From NCBI RefSeq assembly GCF_016583835.1, contig NZ_NRRW01000003.1, positions 1 to 64,000 on the forward strand: a stretch of DNA of 64,000 nucleotides, read 5' to 3'. Of the stretch, positions 26,124 to 35,261 are shown one piece after another (within the stretch, counting starts at the first letter, position 1; every line of letters begins with the position of its first letter). The notes under the pieces were generated by a model. That model saw only the letters and a list, made by a program, of their open reading frames with translations. It was not told the DNA's origin and ran no database searches. Source of the DNA: Thiococcus pfennigii (GTDB taxonomy: Bacteria; Pseudomonadota; Gammaproteobacteria; Chromatiales; Chromatiaceae). The translations under genes and the position numbers were made by a program.

Positions 26124-26330
26124 GGCTCCGTTCGCTGCCTGTTGTCTGACCGACCTCGCGCCGCGCGCCCGGCCGCCGATTCGGTGCGCGCCGATCTCAC
26201 CCGAGGGCCGCAGACGGCCCGCCTCCGCCTGCCGCCGTCGAATAGCGCCGTGCGGCCCGGGCGAAGACGGCTCGCTGGCTTCGGCGGACTCCCGACCCTC
26301 CCCGCGGGCTTCAGGCGCGCGCCGTGCGGT

Positions 26331-27515
26331 TCAGTGGAGCACCACGTCGAAGGTCAGCCGCTCGCTCAGGCCGTTGGCCCGGTCACGCAGCACCTCGACC
26401 GGGACCCGCTCGCTGGCGGCCCGATCGATCAGCGCGATGCGCACGTCGGCGTAGCCGTGCACGGCCACGTCGGCGACGCGCACGATGCGGTCCTTCTTGC
26501 GCATCCCGGCGTCCTTCGCCCCGCTCACGTCACCGAAGTCCTGGACCTGAACGCCCGGGCCGTCCGACGCGTCCTCGAGCAGGACCCCGAGGAGGCCGGT
26601 CTTCGGCAGGTCGACCGGGTCCGGGTACAGCAGGAAGTCGGCGACGTCGCCCCCGAGGCGGCGGTCGCGCCCGTCGATCAGGATCGCCGAGGTCGTCGGC
26701 ATGCGCCGCAACAGCCGGCGCGGGATGCCCTGACCGTATTCCAGGTGCCCGGCCCCGGCGAGCACGACCAGGGTCTTCTGCGGGTGCCCCTTCAGGTACT
26801 CGGCGGCCCGCGCGGCCATGCCCTCGTCCCAAAGCAGCTGGACCTCGAGGAAGTGCTCGAACTCCTTGCGGTCGGCCAGCATCGGATGGGCCCGGAAGGC
26901 GGCCTCCAGCCGCTCCCGGTAGGCGCCGTCGTCGCGCGCGATCGAATCGGGCAGGCGCGCGCGCTCGGCCGCATCCAGGCCGGCGATGCCGACCTCGCCG
27001 ACCTTCTCGGTCAACTCGCTCTCCAGGTTCAGCGCGATGATCGGGACGCCATGATCGCGGGCGAAGCGCAGGATCGGCCGATAGAGCCGATAGTCGAAGC
27101 GCCAGCGGGTGAAGTACTGCGTCCGCCGCAGCATCGTCTCCTCATCGATGCGCCCGGCGACATAGTCGTCCAGGTGCGCCTGGTAGGGCTGCTGGAAGGC
27201 CTCCATGCCGATCGCCAGGTCCTTGCCCCGGGCGCGCAGCCCTTGCAGGATCGCGAGTTGGACGAGGTGATCCTCGTAGCGGTCGTGGCGCTCGCCGACG
27301 AAGATCACCTGCCGCTCGGCGAGGCGCGCCAGGATGTCGGTCAGTTGCGGCAGCGCGGCGACCTCGACGACGCGGGTCGCGAACGTCGCGCCGGGATCGG
27401 ATGCGGCCTCGGGCGGCAGCGAGCCGGCCGCGACGATCTGGCCGGCGGCGAGCGCGCCGACGAGGAGGATGACGGCCCGGGCGGCCCGGCGGGTGTGGCG
27501 GATGGCGTCGATCAC
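26331..27515 (-). CDS. ChaN-like haem-binding-domain protein with C-terminal PDZ-like domain
   Basis: This 394-residue predicted exported protein has a hydrophobic N-terminus (about 10-30). The ChaN domain (about 55-270) has the family motifs VIFVGERHDRYEDH, GMEAFQQPYQ and HPQKTLVVLAGAGHLEYGQGIP. The remainder (about 300-394) resembles a PDZ fold (GLLGVLLED..., VHGYADVRIALIDRA). ChaN proteins bind haem at the outer membrane and are iron-regulated in Campylobacter, so the gene may relate to the haem locus at 5-12 kb. The GTG at 27515 is chosen for its signal sequence and the GAGAGG five bases upstream. No lipobox is evident. Confidence 0.72.
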   Translation of the reverse strand: MIDAIRHTRRAARAVILLVGALAAGQIVAAGSLPPEAASDPGATFATRVVEVAALPQLTDILARLAERQVIFVGERHDRYEDHLVQLAILQGLRARGKDLAIGMEAFQQPYQAHLDDYVAGRIDEETMLRRTQYFTRWRFDYRLYRPILRFARDHGVPIIALNLESELTEKVGEVGIAGLDAAERARLPDSIARDDGAYRERLEAAFRAHPMLADRKEFEHFLEVQLLWDEGMAARAAEYLKGHPQKTLVVLAGAGHLEYGQGIPRRLLRRMPTTSAILIDGRDRRLGGDVADFLLYPDPVDLPKTGLLGVLLEDASDGPGVQVQDFGDVSGAKDAGMRKKDRIVRVADVAVHGYADVRIALIDRAASERVPVEVLRDRANGLSERLTFDVVLH

Positions 27516-27755
27516 GGGACCTCTCGCATGACAAGGGACGGGCGTTGACCGCATTATGACCTGGCGAGGCGCCGATTGATCGGCCGTCCAGGCCGACAGC
27601 GGCACGAACATCGAAGATCCGGTTGGCGCCCCCGCTCGACGAGGGGCACTGCCTATGTCGGCGTCTCCCTAGCGTAACGTCGAATGGATGCCTTTTGGAC
27701 AATTTTTCCGGACGGGCCGGCGCGGCCCGGTCGATGAACCAGCGCAGTTGTGACC

Positions 27756-29903
27756 ATGAACAGAAAGATCCAGTTCCTCTCCGGCGGCCTGCTGCTGTCG
27801 TGGCTCGCCCTCGCATTGGCGACGCCAGCCCCGGCGGCAGACATCCTCGAGCACCGCATCGACGCGGCGATCGACCCGGCCACCGGGCGCATCGAGGCGA
27901 CCGACCGGCTCGCGCTGCCCGCCGGGCAACCCCGCTGGACCTTCTATCTCGACGGCAACCTGACCCCCGAGGTCGCCGCCGGTGACGCGACCCTGACGCC
28001 GATCGCCCGCGAGTTCCACCTGGTCCGCTGGCGGCTCGAGCGCCCAACCACGGAAGCCGACCCCGGGCCTGTGACCATCGCCTACGCCGGGACCATCCGC
28101 CACGGCCTGCGAGACCTGCACGAGGGCATGGGCCGCACCCGCCAGTGGAGCGTCGGGACCATCTCGCCCGAGGGTGCCTTCCTCAGCGGGCAGAGCGGCT
28201 GGTATCCGACCTCCGCCGCCGAACCGGCGGAGGCGCTCCAGACCTTCCGCCTCGCGGTGACCCTACCGCGCGGCTGGCTGGCGGTCTCGCAAGGTGCCGG
28301 CCCGGAGATCGCCGAGACCGCCGACGGGGTGCGCGTCACCTGGCACGAAGGACACCCGCAGGACGAGATCCACCTGATCGCCGCGCCCTTCACCCGCTAC
28401 GCCCGCACGACACCGGTGGCCGAGGCCCAGGTCTACCTGCGCACGCCCGACCCGGCCCTGGCCGAGCGCTACCTCGCGGCCACGGCCGACTATCTCGCCC
28501 TCTACGACCGCCTGATCGGCCCCTATCCCTACGCCAAGTTCGCCCTGGTCGAGAATTTCTGGGAGAGCGGCTACGGCATGCCGTCGTTCACGCTGCTCGG
28601 CCCGCAGGTCATCCGCCTGCCCTTCATCCTGCACACCTCCTATCCGCACGAGATCCTCCACAATTGGTGGGGAAACGGCGTCTACGTCGACTACGCGAGC
28701 GGCAACTGGAGCGAGGGCCTCACGACCTACCTCGCCGACCACCTGCTGCGCGAGCGCCAGGGTCAAGGTGCAGACTACCGCCGCGACGCCCTGAAGTCCT
28801 ACATGGACTATGTCGACGCCGCGCGCGACTTCCCGATCCGCGCCTTTCGCGGCCGCGACAGCACGGCCGCCCAGGCGATCGGCTACGGCAAGACGATGAT
28901 GGTGTTCCACATGCTGCGCCGCGAACTGGGCGATGCGGCCTTCATCGCCGGGCTGCGCCGTTTCTACGCCGACAACCGCTTCCGGGTCGCGGGCTTCGCC
29001 GACCTGCGCGACGCCTTCGCGGCGACGAGCGACCGCGACCTGGACGGCTTCTTCCGCCAGTGGACCGACCGCCCCGGCGCCCCGGGCCTGGCCCTGCGCG
29101 ACGTCCGCGTGAGCGTCGACGGCGACGGCTACCGGTTGCGCGGCGAGTTGCGCCAGACCCAGGACGGCGCCCCCTTCGCGTTGCAGGTGCCGCTCGTCAT
29201 CCACGACGCACAGGGTCGACCGACCGAGCGGACCCTGGCGATGAACGGGCGACGCGCCGCCGTCGACATCGCGCTGGCGAGCCGCCCGGTGCGCCTCGCG
29301 GTGGACCCGCGTTTCGATCTCTTCCGCCGGCTCGTCGCCGGCGAGGCCCCGATCACGCTGAGCGCCCTGCTCGGCGCGGACCGCGGCCTCATCCTGCTGC
29401 CGGCCGACGCCGATCCGCCACTCGCCGGCGCCTATCGACGCCTCGCCGAGGCCTGGCGGCGCGGCCAGCCGGGCTGGCAGATCCAAGCCGACGCCGACCT
29501 GGAGGCCCTGCCGCGCGACCGCCCCGTCTGGCTCCTCGGCTGGGAGAACCGCTTCCTCCCCGAGGCGGCCGGGGCGGCCGACATCGCCCTCGATCGGGCG
29601 GACCGCCGCGCACACCTCCCCGGCGGCACGACGAGCGGTGCCGGCGAGGGTCTGGCGATGACGCTGCCCGACGGCGAGCGCACGCTCGGCTGGCTCGCCG
29701 GCGTCGAGGACCAGACCATCGCCGCGCTGGCCCGCAAGGTGCCGCACTACGGCCGCTACGGCTACCTCGTCTTCGCCGCCGGCTCCGCCGAGAACCGCCT
29801 CAAGGGCCAATGGCCGGCGGGCGAGACGGCGCTGACGATCTGGCTCGACGGACACCGCCCGACCCTCGCCTGGCCGCCGGACGCCCCGCTCGTGGCCGAG
29901 TGA
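27756..29903 (+). CDS. M1-family (gluzincin) metallopeptidase, exported
   Basis: This 715-residue protein has a signal peptide (about 1-26, ending PAPAADI). The zinc site HEILHNWWGN has ligands His298 and His302, and the third ligand is Glu about 18 residues on (NWSEG). The usual GAMEN exopeptidase loop is replaced by ESGYGMPSF, so the peptide specificity may differ from aminopeptidase N. A large C-terminal part after about residue 440 has no recognised catalytic domain. An in-frame GTG two codons earlier is an alternative start. It is divergent from the ChaN-like gene across a 240-base gap. Confidence 0.78.
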   Translation: MNRKIQFLSGGLLLSWLALALATPAPAADILEHRIDAAIDPATGRIEATDRLALPAGQPRWTFYLDGNLTPEVAAGDATLTPIAREFHLVRWRLERPTTEADPGPVTIAYAGTIRHGLRDLHEGMGRTRQWSVGTISPEGAFLSGQSGWYPTSAAEPAEALQTFRLAVTLPRGWLAVSQGAGPEIAETADGVRVTWHEGHPQDEIHLIAAPFTRYARTTPVAEAQVYLRTPDPALAERYLAATADYLALYDRLIGPYPYAKFALVENFWESGYGMPSFTLLGPQVIRLPFILHTSYPHEILHNWWGNGVYVDYASGNWSEGLTTYLADHLLRERQGQGADYRRDALKSYMDYVDAARDFPIRAFRGRDSTAAQAIGYGKTMMVFHMLRRELGDAAFIAGLRRFYADNRFRVAGFADLRDAFAATSDRDLDGFFRQWTDRPGAPGLALRDVRVSVDGDGYRLRGELRQTQDGAPFALQVPLVIHDAQGRPTERTLAMNGRRAAVDIALASRPVRLAVDPRFDLFRRLVAGEAPITLSALLGADRGLILLPADADPPLAGAYRRLAEAWRRGQPGWQIQADADLEALPRDRPVWLLGWENRFLPEAAGAADIALDRADRRAHLPGGTTSGAGEGLAMTLPDGERTLGWLAGVEDQTIAALARKVPHYGRYGYLVFAAGSAENRLKGQWPAGETALTIWLDGHRPTLAWPPDAPLVAE

Positions 29904-30032
29904 TCGCGGGTGATGACGGGCCGGCTATGATAGGATCACGGCCGTCTCGACCCGCTCCGAAATCCCTGGCGGGTCGTCGATCGGCGGCGTTTCCGCCGCC
30001 TTGTCGAGCACTCTCCAACAGTCGAGGGCCAA

Positions 30033-31097
30033 GTGAACGGGCGCGCCTTTCTCTTCCTGCTGATCGCGGTCGCCGCAGGACCATCGCTCGTCGGCTGCGC
30101 AACGCAACCGATGACGACCGCCGCCGCCGAGCCGGTCGATGTCCGTGCCATGATCGTCGGCAAGCCGCAGATCCAGCTGCCAGGGGCGCGGCTCGCCGAG
30201 GTCCGGTCGATCGCGCTCGGCGCCGCCCACTCCAAGGGCTGGACACCGGTCGAGGAGACGAGCGACCAACTGGTCCTCCAGCGACCGATGGACCCGACCT
30301 CGCCGCAGGCCGTCGCGCTCGGGGCCGCCGGCGAGCGCAGCCCGATCGTCCAGGTCAACACCTATCTGGTCGAGGAACCGGGCGGGGTGCGCGTCGCCCT
30401 GGCCGCCGAGGTCCTCACGACCGCCCCCGACCAAACGACCAAGACCGTCGATTACACGGAGGCCTACCGGGCCGACCTCGAGCGTTCGCTCGAATCGCTG
30501 AGCGAGACCTGGGTGGCGAACCGCGAGCGCGTCGCCGCCGCATTGACCGGAACCCGCTCCGCCGCCCAGTCGCCGGAGATCCCCTACCCCTATGGCGACC
30601 CCAATGCCGACCTCGACGGGGTCCCGAGCGACCCGCTCAAGGCCGCCTGGGCGTCCGCCACGACGTTGGTAGGCGAAGGGTCAGACGGCTCCGCCACCTC
30701 CGGACAGGCGACCGGGGCGAGCGCCCCGCCGGCCGCCGGGGTCTCGTCGCCGAGCGCGGGGCCATCGTCGTCTCAGTCGTCTTCGTCCCAGCCAGCGCAG
30801 CGCTCGGGCGGCGCCCCGGTCGTCGACATGAACGCCGCCACCGCCTGGGGCACAGGCACCACGACGACCTCGACGGCCAGCGAGGCCAGTTCGGTCGCGT
30901 TCAACGAGCGCCCGCGCACCGGCATGTGGGCCTACTATGCCGAGCAGTTCGCCATCACGCGCGGCTGCGCACTGACCGACCAGGGTGCCGTCCTCGTCGA
31001 GCAGCGGCCCGACGCCGAGATCCTCGACGTCGCCTGCGCCAACCTCCCGACCTTCCGGCTGCGCTGCCACAACGGGGTGTGCCGCGGCCTGGACTGA
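30033..31097 (+). CDS. Predicted lipoprotein with paralogous C-terminal Cys-containing domain
   Basis: This 354-residue protein starts at a GTG and has a lipobox (SLVGC, Cys22), so it is probably anchored in the envelope. Region 35-170 is a mixed alpha/beta domain and 215-275 is a Ser/Ala/Gly/Thr-rich linker. The C-terminal domain (about 290-354) has WAYYAEQFAITRGCAL and RCHNGVC with four Cys that could form two disulfides. The same domain order occurs in the next gene, so the pair arose by duplication. I do not recognise a named family or function. Confidence 0.65.
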   Translation: MNGRAFLFLLIAVAAGPSLVGCATQPMTTAAAEPVDVRAMIVGKPQIQLPGARLAEVRSIALGAAHSKGWTPVEETSDQLVLQRPMDPTSPQAVALGAAGERSPIVQVNTYLVEEPGGVRVALAAEVLTTAPDQTTKTVDYTEAYRADLERSLESLSETWVANRERVAAALTGTRSAAQSPEIPYPYGDPNADLDGVPSDPLKAAWASATTLVGEGSDGSATSGQATGASAPPAAGVSSPSAGPSSSQSSSSQPAQRSGGAPVVDMNAATAWGTGTTTTSTASEASSVAFNERPRTGMWAYYAEQFAITRGCALTDQGAVLVEQRPDAEILDVACANLPTFRLRCHNGVCRGLD

Positions 31098-31116
31098 CGG
31101 GCATCCGCAGAGACCC

Positions 31117-31779
31117 GTGCTGCGCCCCCTGGCCGCCCTGCTGCTCGCCGCCGGCGTCCTGCTCGCCGCCCCCGCGGTGGCCGCCCAGGAGGCGGGCCCG
31201 GCGGTCCGGCTCGACGGCGCCAGCCTCGACGAGGCCCGCCAGGTCGCCCTCGACGCGGCGGCGCGCCGCGGCTGGTCGGCCATCGCCGTCGAACCGCGGC
31301 GCATCACCCTCGAGCAGACGCTGCCCGGACCCGCACCGCGGCTCGAGCGCCCGGCCGAGACCCTGGTGCGGGTGTACGCGACATTCCTCCCCGACGGCGA
31401 CGACGTCCTCGTGCAGGTCCAGGCGATCCGGATCGACGCGCCGGAGACGCCCACCGAGCGCCGCACCGACATCACCGGACCCTATCGGGACAACCTGATG
31501 AACGCCTTGCGCGCCCTCCAGGGGCACTGGGCAAGCCGCTTCACGGTCCTCGACCCGCCGCCCCGGGCGCAGCCCGCGGCCAGGCCGGGCCAGGCCCACC
31601 TCGGAACCTGGGCCTACTATGCCGAGCGCTATGCCGAGGCCCGGGGCTGCCGCCTCGCCGATGCAGGGGCCGAACTCCTCGACGCCGACAGCGATGCCGA
31701 ACTGCACCGCGTCCCTTGCCGCGACGGCACCGCCATCCTGGTACGCTGCCACCTCGGGGAGTGCGGCGCCGCCCGCTAA
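31117..31779 (+). CDS. Predicted exported protein, paralogue of the preceding lipoprotein
   Basis: This 220-residue protein starts at a GTG 19 bases after the previous stop. It has a signal peptide (about 1-27, ending AVAAQ) and no lipobox. Its first domain (about 30-155) parallels residues 35-170 of the upstream protein (LDEARQVALDAAARRGW compared with LAEVRSIALGAAHSKGW). Its C-terminal 60 residues repeat the WAYYAERYAEARGC and RCHLGEC elements. The Ser/Thr-rich linker is missing. Probably co-transcribed with its paralogue; function unknown. Confidence 0.65.
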   Translation: MLRPLAALLLAAGVLLAAPAVAAQEAGPAVRLDGASLDEARQVALDAAARRGWSAIAVEPRRITLEQTLPGPAPRLERPAETLVRVYATFLPDGDDVLVQVQAIRIDAPETPTERRTDITGPYRDNLMNALRALQGHWASRFTVLDPPPRAQPAARPGQAHLGTWAYYAERYAEARGCRLADAGAELLDADSDAELHRVPCRDGTAILVRCHLGECGAAR

Positions 31780-32261
31780 CGGACCTCCGGCGCCGCCACC
31801 GGGCACCTCCCAGAAATTGTCAGAAGCTGACGCCGTCGGCGCGAGCGGGCTGCGCCGAGATCGCAAGCGCCTGCTTTCCCTATCGATATTTTTTGGCATC
31901 AAAGATGAATCAGCAAAGCCAGGTCGACCGGGGCAAACCAGGGTCGGGGGCCGGGTGCAGCACGCGCCTCGGCCACCGCCGCCCACCCCGGGCCGACCGT
32001 TCGGAGCGCCGCCGGAGCGCGTAGGGGCCCCGCGGCCTTGCATTCGATTGCCGGCGGCCGCCCGATCCGCCGGGATCGCCAGGGAACGCCGCCGAAAGAC
32101 GCACACGATCACGGACCTCCGGCGGACTCGGGCGTGGGCCATCCTCGGTCAAGTGCCGGGGATGGCCCCCCCTTTTTCCGGCTCCATGCGCGTGGGCACG
32201 CTTTCGCCCTCTGGTCTCATCGGTCACAATAGGCCCTCGTCACCGCCCCGAGAGCCGCACC
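31780..32261. other. Intergenic stretch without a supported gene
   Basis: Open frames here have no family features and are shadows of GC-rich sequence. A short AT-rich patch (31878-31918, TTTCCCTATCGATATTTTTT and onward) interrupts the GC-rich DNA. It may hold a promoter or transcription end, but no clear motif pair or hairpin is seen. Confidence 0.5.
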
Positions 32262-32594
32262 ATGCGAGTGTTCCGCGTCGCCTTCTTCAACCAGGGCAAG
32301 GTCTACGAGATCTACGCCCGCCATGTGCGTCAGGGCGAGTTCTATGGCTTTGTCGAGATCGAGGGCATCCTGTTCGGGGAGGCTTCCTCGATGCTCGTCG
32401 ACCCCGCCGAGGAACGCCTCAAGAGCGAGTTCAAGGGCGTCCAGCGCAGCCTGATCCCGATCCACGCCGTCGTGCGCATCGACGAGGTCGCCAAGGAGGG
32501 CACAGGCAAGATCCACGAACTCGGCGAGGGCTCCAACATCACCCCCTTCCCCTCGCCGTCGCTCTACGCCCCGGGCAAGGACAAGGACCGCTAG
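32262..32594 (+). CDS. DUF1820 family protein
   Basis: This 110-residue protein matches the short DUF1820 family of gammaproteobacteria, with the start MRVFRVAFFNQGKVYEIYA and the motif GFVEIEGILFG. It is predicted to be cytoplasmic and mostly beta with a charged C-terminus. No biochemical role is established. It stands alone, with the ankyrin lipoprotein gene 65 bases downstream. Confidence 0.78.
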   Translation: MRVFRVAFFNQGKVYEIYARHVRQGEFYGFVEIEGILFGEASSMLVDPAEERLKSEFKGVQRSLIPIHAVVRIDEVAKEGTGKIHELGEGSNITPFPSPSLYAPGKDKDR

Positions 32595-32659
32595 CCGCGG
32601 CGGCCGCCCTTGCGATATCGCATTGGCCGGCCACGGCCGGCACGGCGATGATGGCGGGC

Positions 32660-33238
32660 ATGCAGCACACCCGCCTCCAACGTCACCTCCTGATCGCCGG
32701 CGTGGCCCTGCTGGTCGGCTGCGGCGATCGCTCGCCCACCGACGACTCCGCCCAAGGCGACGCCCCGGCGCTGATCCAGGCCGCCGAGCACGGCGACATC
32801 TCGGCACTGAACGCCCTCCTCACGGACCGGGGCGAGCCCGACGTACGCGACGCCTGTCAGTGGACCCCGCTGATGAAGGCAGCCCTGAACGGCCACCTGG
32901 CCGTCGTCGAGCGCTTGGTCGCCGCCGGCGCCACCCTCGATGCCGAGGACAGCGGCGGCTACACGGCGCTGATGCTCGCCGCGTCGAACGATCACGCGGC
33001 CGTCGTCGACTACCTGGCGACGCGCGGCGCCCGGCTCGACCACCAGGAAGGGACCCAAGGCTTCACGGCGCTCATCTGGGCGGCCAAGCTCGGTCACGCA
33101 GCGACAATCGAGACCCTGCTGCGCCATGGCGCCGACACGGCCCTCGCCGACCACACCGGCCGCACCGCCGCCGAGCGGGCCGCGGAAGAGGGCTTCCCGG
33201 ACATCGCCGCCAAGATCGAGGCCGCCGCCGGCGCCTGA
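32660..33238 (+). CDS. Ankyrin-repeat lipoprotein
   Basis: This 192-residue protein has a lipoprotein signal (LLVGCG, Cys at about 20) and four ankyrin repeats (about 35-185), recognisable by WTPLMKAALNGHLAVVERL, YTALMLAASNDHAAVVDYL and FTALIWAAKLGHAATIETL. Such periplasmic ankyrin proteins serve as interaction scaffolds; the partner is unknown. Starts at 32648 and 32651 are also possible and only lengthen the N-terminus by three or four residues. Confidence 0.8.
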   Translation: MQHTRLQRHLLIAGVALLVGCGDRSPTDDSAQGDAPALIQAAEHGDISALNALLTDRGEPDVRDACQWTPLMKAALNGHLAVVERLVAAGATLDAEDSGGYTALMLAASNDHAAVVDYLATRGARLDHQEGTQGFTALIWAAKLGHAATIETLLRHGADTALADHTGRTAAERAAEEGFPDIAAKIEAAAGA

Positions 33239-33334
33239 GCCGACGCGGCGCGCCCGACAGGCTGGCGGTTGTCCGGCGCCCATCCGCCCCCACCTCCGGG
33301 TCTTGTCAATAACCCCGATCCGGAGCCGTCCGCA

Positions 33335-33673
33335 ATGTCCCGCAAGACCCGCATCGAAGAGGCCCTCGCGACCCGGCTGTCGCCGATCCATCTCGAGGTC
33401 ATCGACGAGAGCCGCCAGCACGCGGTCCCGCCGGGGGCCGAATCCCACATCAAGGTCGTCGCGGTGAGCCTCCAGTTCGCCGGGCAACCGCTCCTCGCCC
33501 GTCACCGGCTCGTCAACGGCGCCCTCGCCGGTGAATTCGCCACCGGGCTGCACGCCCTGTCGATCCACGCCTGGACGCCCGAGGAGTGGGCGATGCGCGA
33601 CGCGGCCGTGCCGGCATCGCCGCCGTGCCGCGGCGGCTCCAAGGAACCGCCGGGCGGCCAAGCCGCCGCCTGA
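33335..33673 (+). CDS. bolA: BolA family protein
   Basis: This 112-residue protein has the BolA fold, with RIEEALATRLSPIHLEVIDES, HIKVVAVSLQFAGQPLLARHRLV and LHALSIHAWTPEEW. BolA proteins work with monothiol glutaredoxins in iron-sulfur and redox signalling and affect morphology genes; the conserved His in the RHRLV and SIHAWT segments is present. The ATG at 33335 is chosen because the family starts there. The last 15 residues are Pro/Gly-rich and variable. Confidence 0.85.
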   Translation: MSRKTRIEEALATRLSPIHLEVIDESRQHAVPPGAESHIKVVAVSLQFAGQPLLARHRLVNGALAGEFATGLHALSIHAWTPEEWAMRDAAVPASPPCRGGSKEPPGGQAAA

Positions 33674-33693
33674 CGGACGGCGGCTGCATCCGA

Positions 33694-35052
33694 TCACCCC
33701 GCCCGGTGCGGCGAGGGCTGGCGCGCGAAGTATTCCCGCGTGATCCGGAAGACCACTGGCGAGAGCAGCAGCAGCGCGACCAGGTTCGGGATCGCCATCA
33801 GGGCATTGAGCGTGTCGGCCACCAGCCACACGAAGTCCAGGTGCAGCAACGCCCCGACCGGGATCGCGGCGACCCAGATCAGGCGGAACGGGGTGATCGC
33901 GCGGACGCCGAAGAGGTACTGGACGCAACGCTCGCCGTAGACGCTCCAGCCCAGGATGGTCGTGAAGGCGAACAGTGCGAGACCCAAGCCGACGATGTAG
34001 CCGCCGACGCCGGCCAGACCGGCCTCGAAGGCCGCCGACGAGAGGACCGCCCCCGTCTCGCCGGACGACCAGACCCCGGAGACCATGATCACCAGCCCGG
34101 TGATCGTGCAGATGATCAGGGTGTCGAGGAAGGTACCGAGCATCCCGACCGTGCCCTGGGCGACCGGGTCGTCGGAACGGGCCGAGGCGTGGGCCATCGG
34201 CGCACTGCCGAGCCCGGCCTCGTTCGAGAAGATGCCGCGCGCCACGCCCATCTGGATCGCCAGCATGACGCCAGCCCCGGCGAAGCCGCCGAGACCGGCG
34301 GCGGGCGTGAAGGCAAACTGGACGATCTGCTGGATCGCGCCAGGGATCGCGCCCAGGTTGGCCGCCAGTACGACCAGACCCCCACCGACGTAAGCGATCG
34401 CCATGAAGGGCACCAGCCGGCCGGCGACCTCGGCGATCCAGCGGATGCCGCCGATCAGGACCAGGCCGACGAGCGAGGCCATGACCACTCCCGAGACCCA
34501 CTTCGGCACCGCGAAATTGCTCTGCAGGACATCGGCGACCGAGTTCGCCTGCACCGTATTGCCGATGCCGAAGCCGGCCAGCGCACCGAAGACGGCGAAG
34601 GCGATCGCCATCCAGGCCCACCTCTCGCCGAGGCCATTGCGGATGTAGTACATGGGCCCGCCGACGTAGGCGTCCTTCTCGTCGACCTCGCGGTACTTCA
34701 TCGCGAGTACCGTCTCGGCATACTTGGTCGCCATCCCGACGAGGGCCGTGCACCACATCCAGAACAGGGCGCCCGGCCCGCCGATCGCGATCGCCGTGCC
34801 GACGCCCGCGATATTGCCGGTACCGATCGTTGCCGACAGCGAGGTCATCAACGCATTGAACGGCGTGATATCGCCGGCACCCTGCCCGACCCGACCGCGC
34901 CAGAGCATCCGGAAGCCATAGCCGATGTGGCGCAACGGCATGAACCGCAGCCCGATCGTCAGATAGAGGCCGGTGCCCAAGATCAGCACCAGCATCGGCG
35001 GCCCCCAGACCAGCCCGTTCAGCCCTTTGATGACGTCGGTGATCAACTCCAT
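33694..35052 (-). CDS. Sodium:alanine symporter family (AGCS) transporter
   Basis: This 452-residue integral membrane protein has about 11 helices. The family signatures include the segment GLFTIGLRF-like start (GTGLYLTIGLRFMPLR), SATIGTGNIAGVGTAIAIGGPGA-like region (about 90-115) and NEAGLGSAPMAHA. It co-imports alanine or glycine with Na+. The ATG at 35052 is preferred, with GGGAGG upstream, over a start 87 bases earlier that would lie in a repeat-rich region. It stands alone between bolA and the REP element. Confidence 0.85.
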   Translation of the reverse strand: MELITDVIKGLNGLVWGPPMLVLILGTGLYLTIGLRFMPLRHIGYGFRMLWRGRVGQGAGDITPFNALMTSLSATIGTGNIAGVGTAIAIGGPGALFWMWCTALVGMATKYAETVLAMKYREVDEKDAYVGGPMYYIRNGLGERWAWMAIAFAVFGALAGFGIGNTVQANSVADVLQSNFAVPKWVSGVVMASLVGLVLIGGIRWIAEVAGRLVPFMAIAYVGGGLVVLAANLGAIPGAIQQIVQFAFTPAAGLGGFAGAGVMLAIQMGVARGIFSNEAGLGSAPMAHASARSDDPVAQGTVGMLGTFLDTLIICTITGLVIMVSGVWSSGETGAVLSSAAFEAGLAGVGGYIVGLGLALFAFTTILGWSVYGERCVQYLFGVRAITPFRLIWVAAIPVGALLHLDFVWLVADTLNALMAIPNLVALLLLSPVVFRITREYFARQPSPHRAG

Positions 35053-35148
35053 CAGGTCCCCTCCCCCAGGATAACCGGCAGTGGCACGAAAAGGCGTGAA
35101 ACTATAGCAGCGCCACCGCCCGCCTCCTAACCCCTCCAAAAAGGCAAA

Positions 35149-35261
35149 AAAGGGGTCAGAGCCCTTTTCTCCTTAAGGGGACCTAACGTGGCGGGGCATC
35201 CCTGCCCCGCGCGGGCACCTTGAATTTTTCTAGATGCCCTTAAAAGGGCTCTGACCCCTTT
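35149..35261. repeat. REP/MITE-like element with perfect 20-bp terminal inverted repeats
   Basis: The outer arms AAAGGGGTCAGAGCCCTTTT (35149-35168) and its exact complement (35242-35261) enclose 73 bases. Inside is a hairpin, CGGGGCA/TGCCCCG (about 35192-35208), and a partly palindromic GGGCACCTTG...ATGCCC stretch. The same GGGGTCAGAGCC core recurs at 38675. Such units are usually moved by REP-associated tyrosine transposases encoded elsewhere in the genome. The right arm lies inside the 3' end of the lyase gene. Confidence 0.8.

Noticed and set aside
31619-32660. Extended N-terminal part of the ankyrin protein frame
   Set aside because: The in-phase frame upstream overlaps two other genes and has no family character; a lipoprotein signal begins at 32660.
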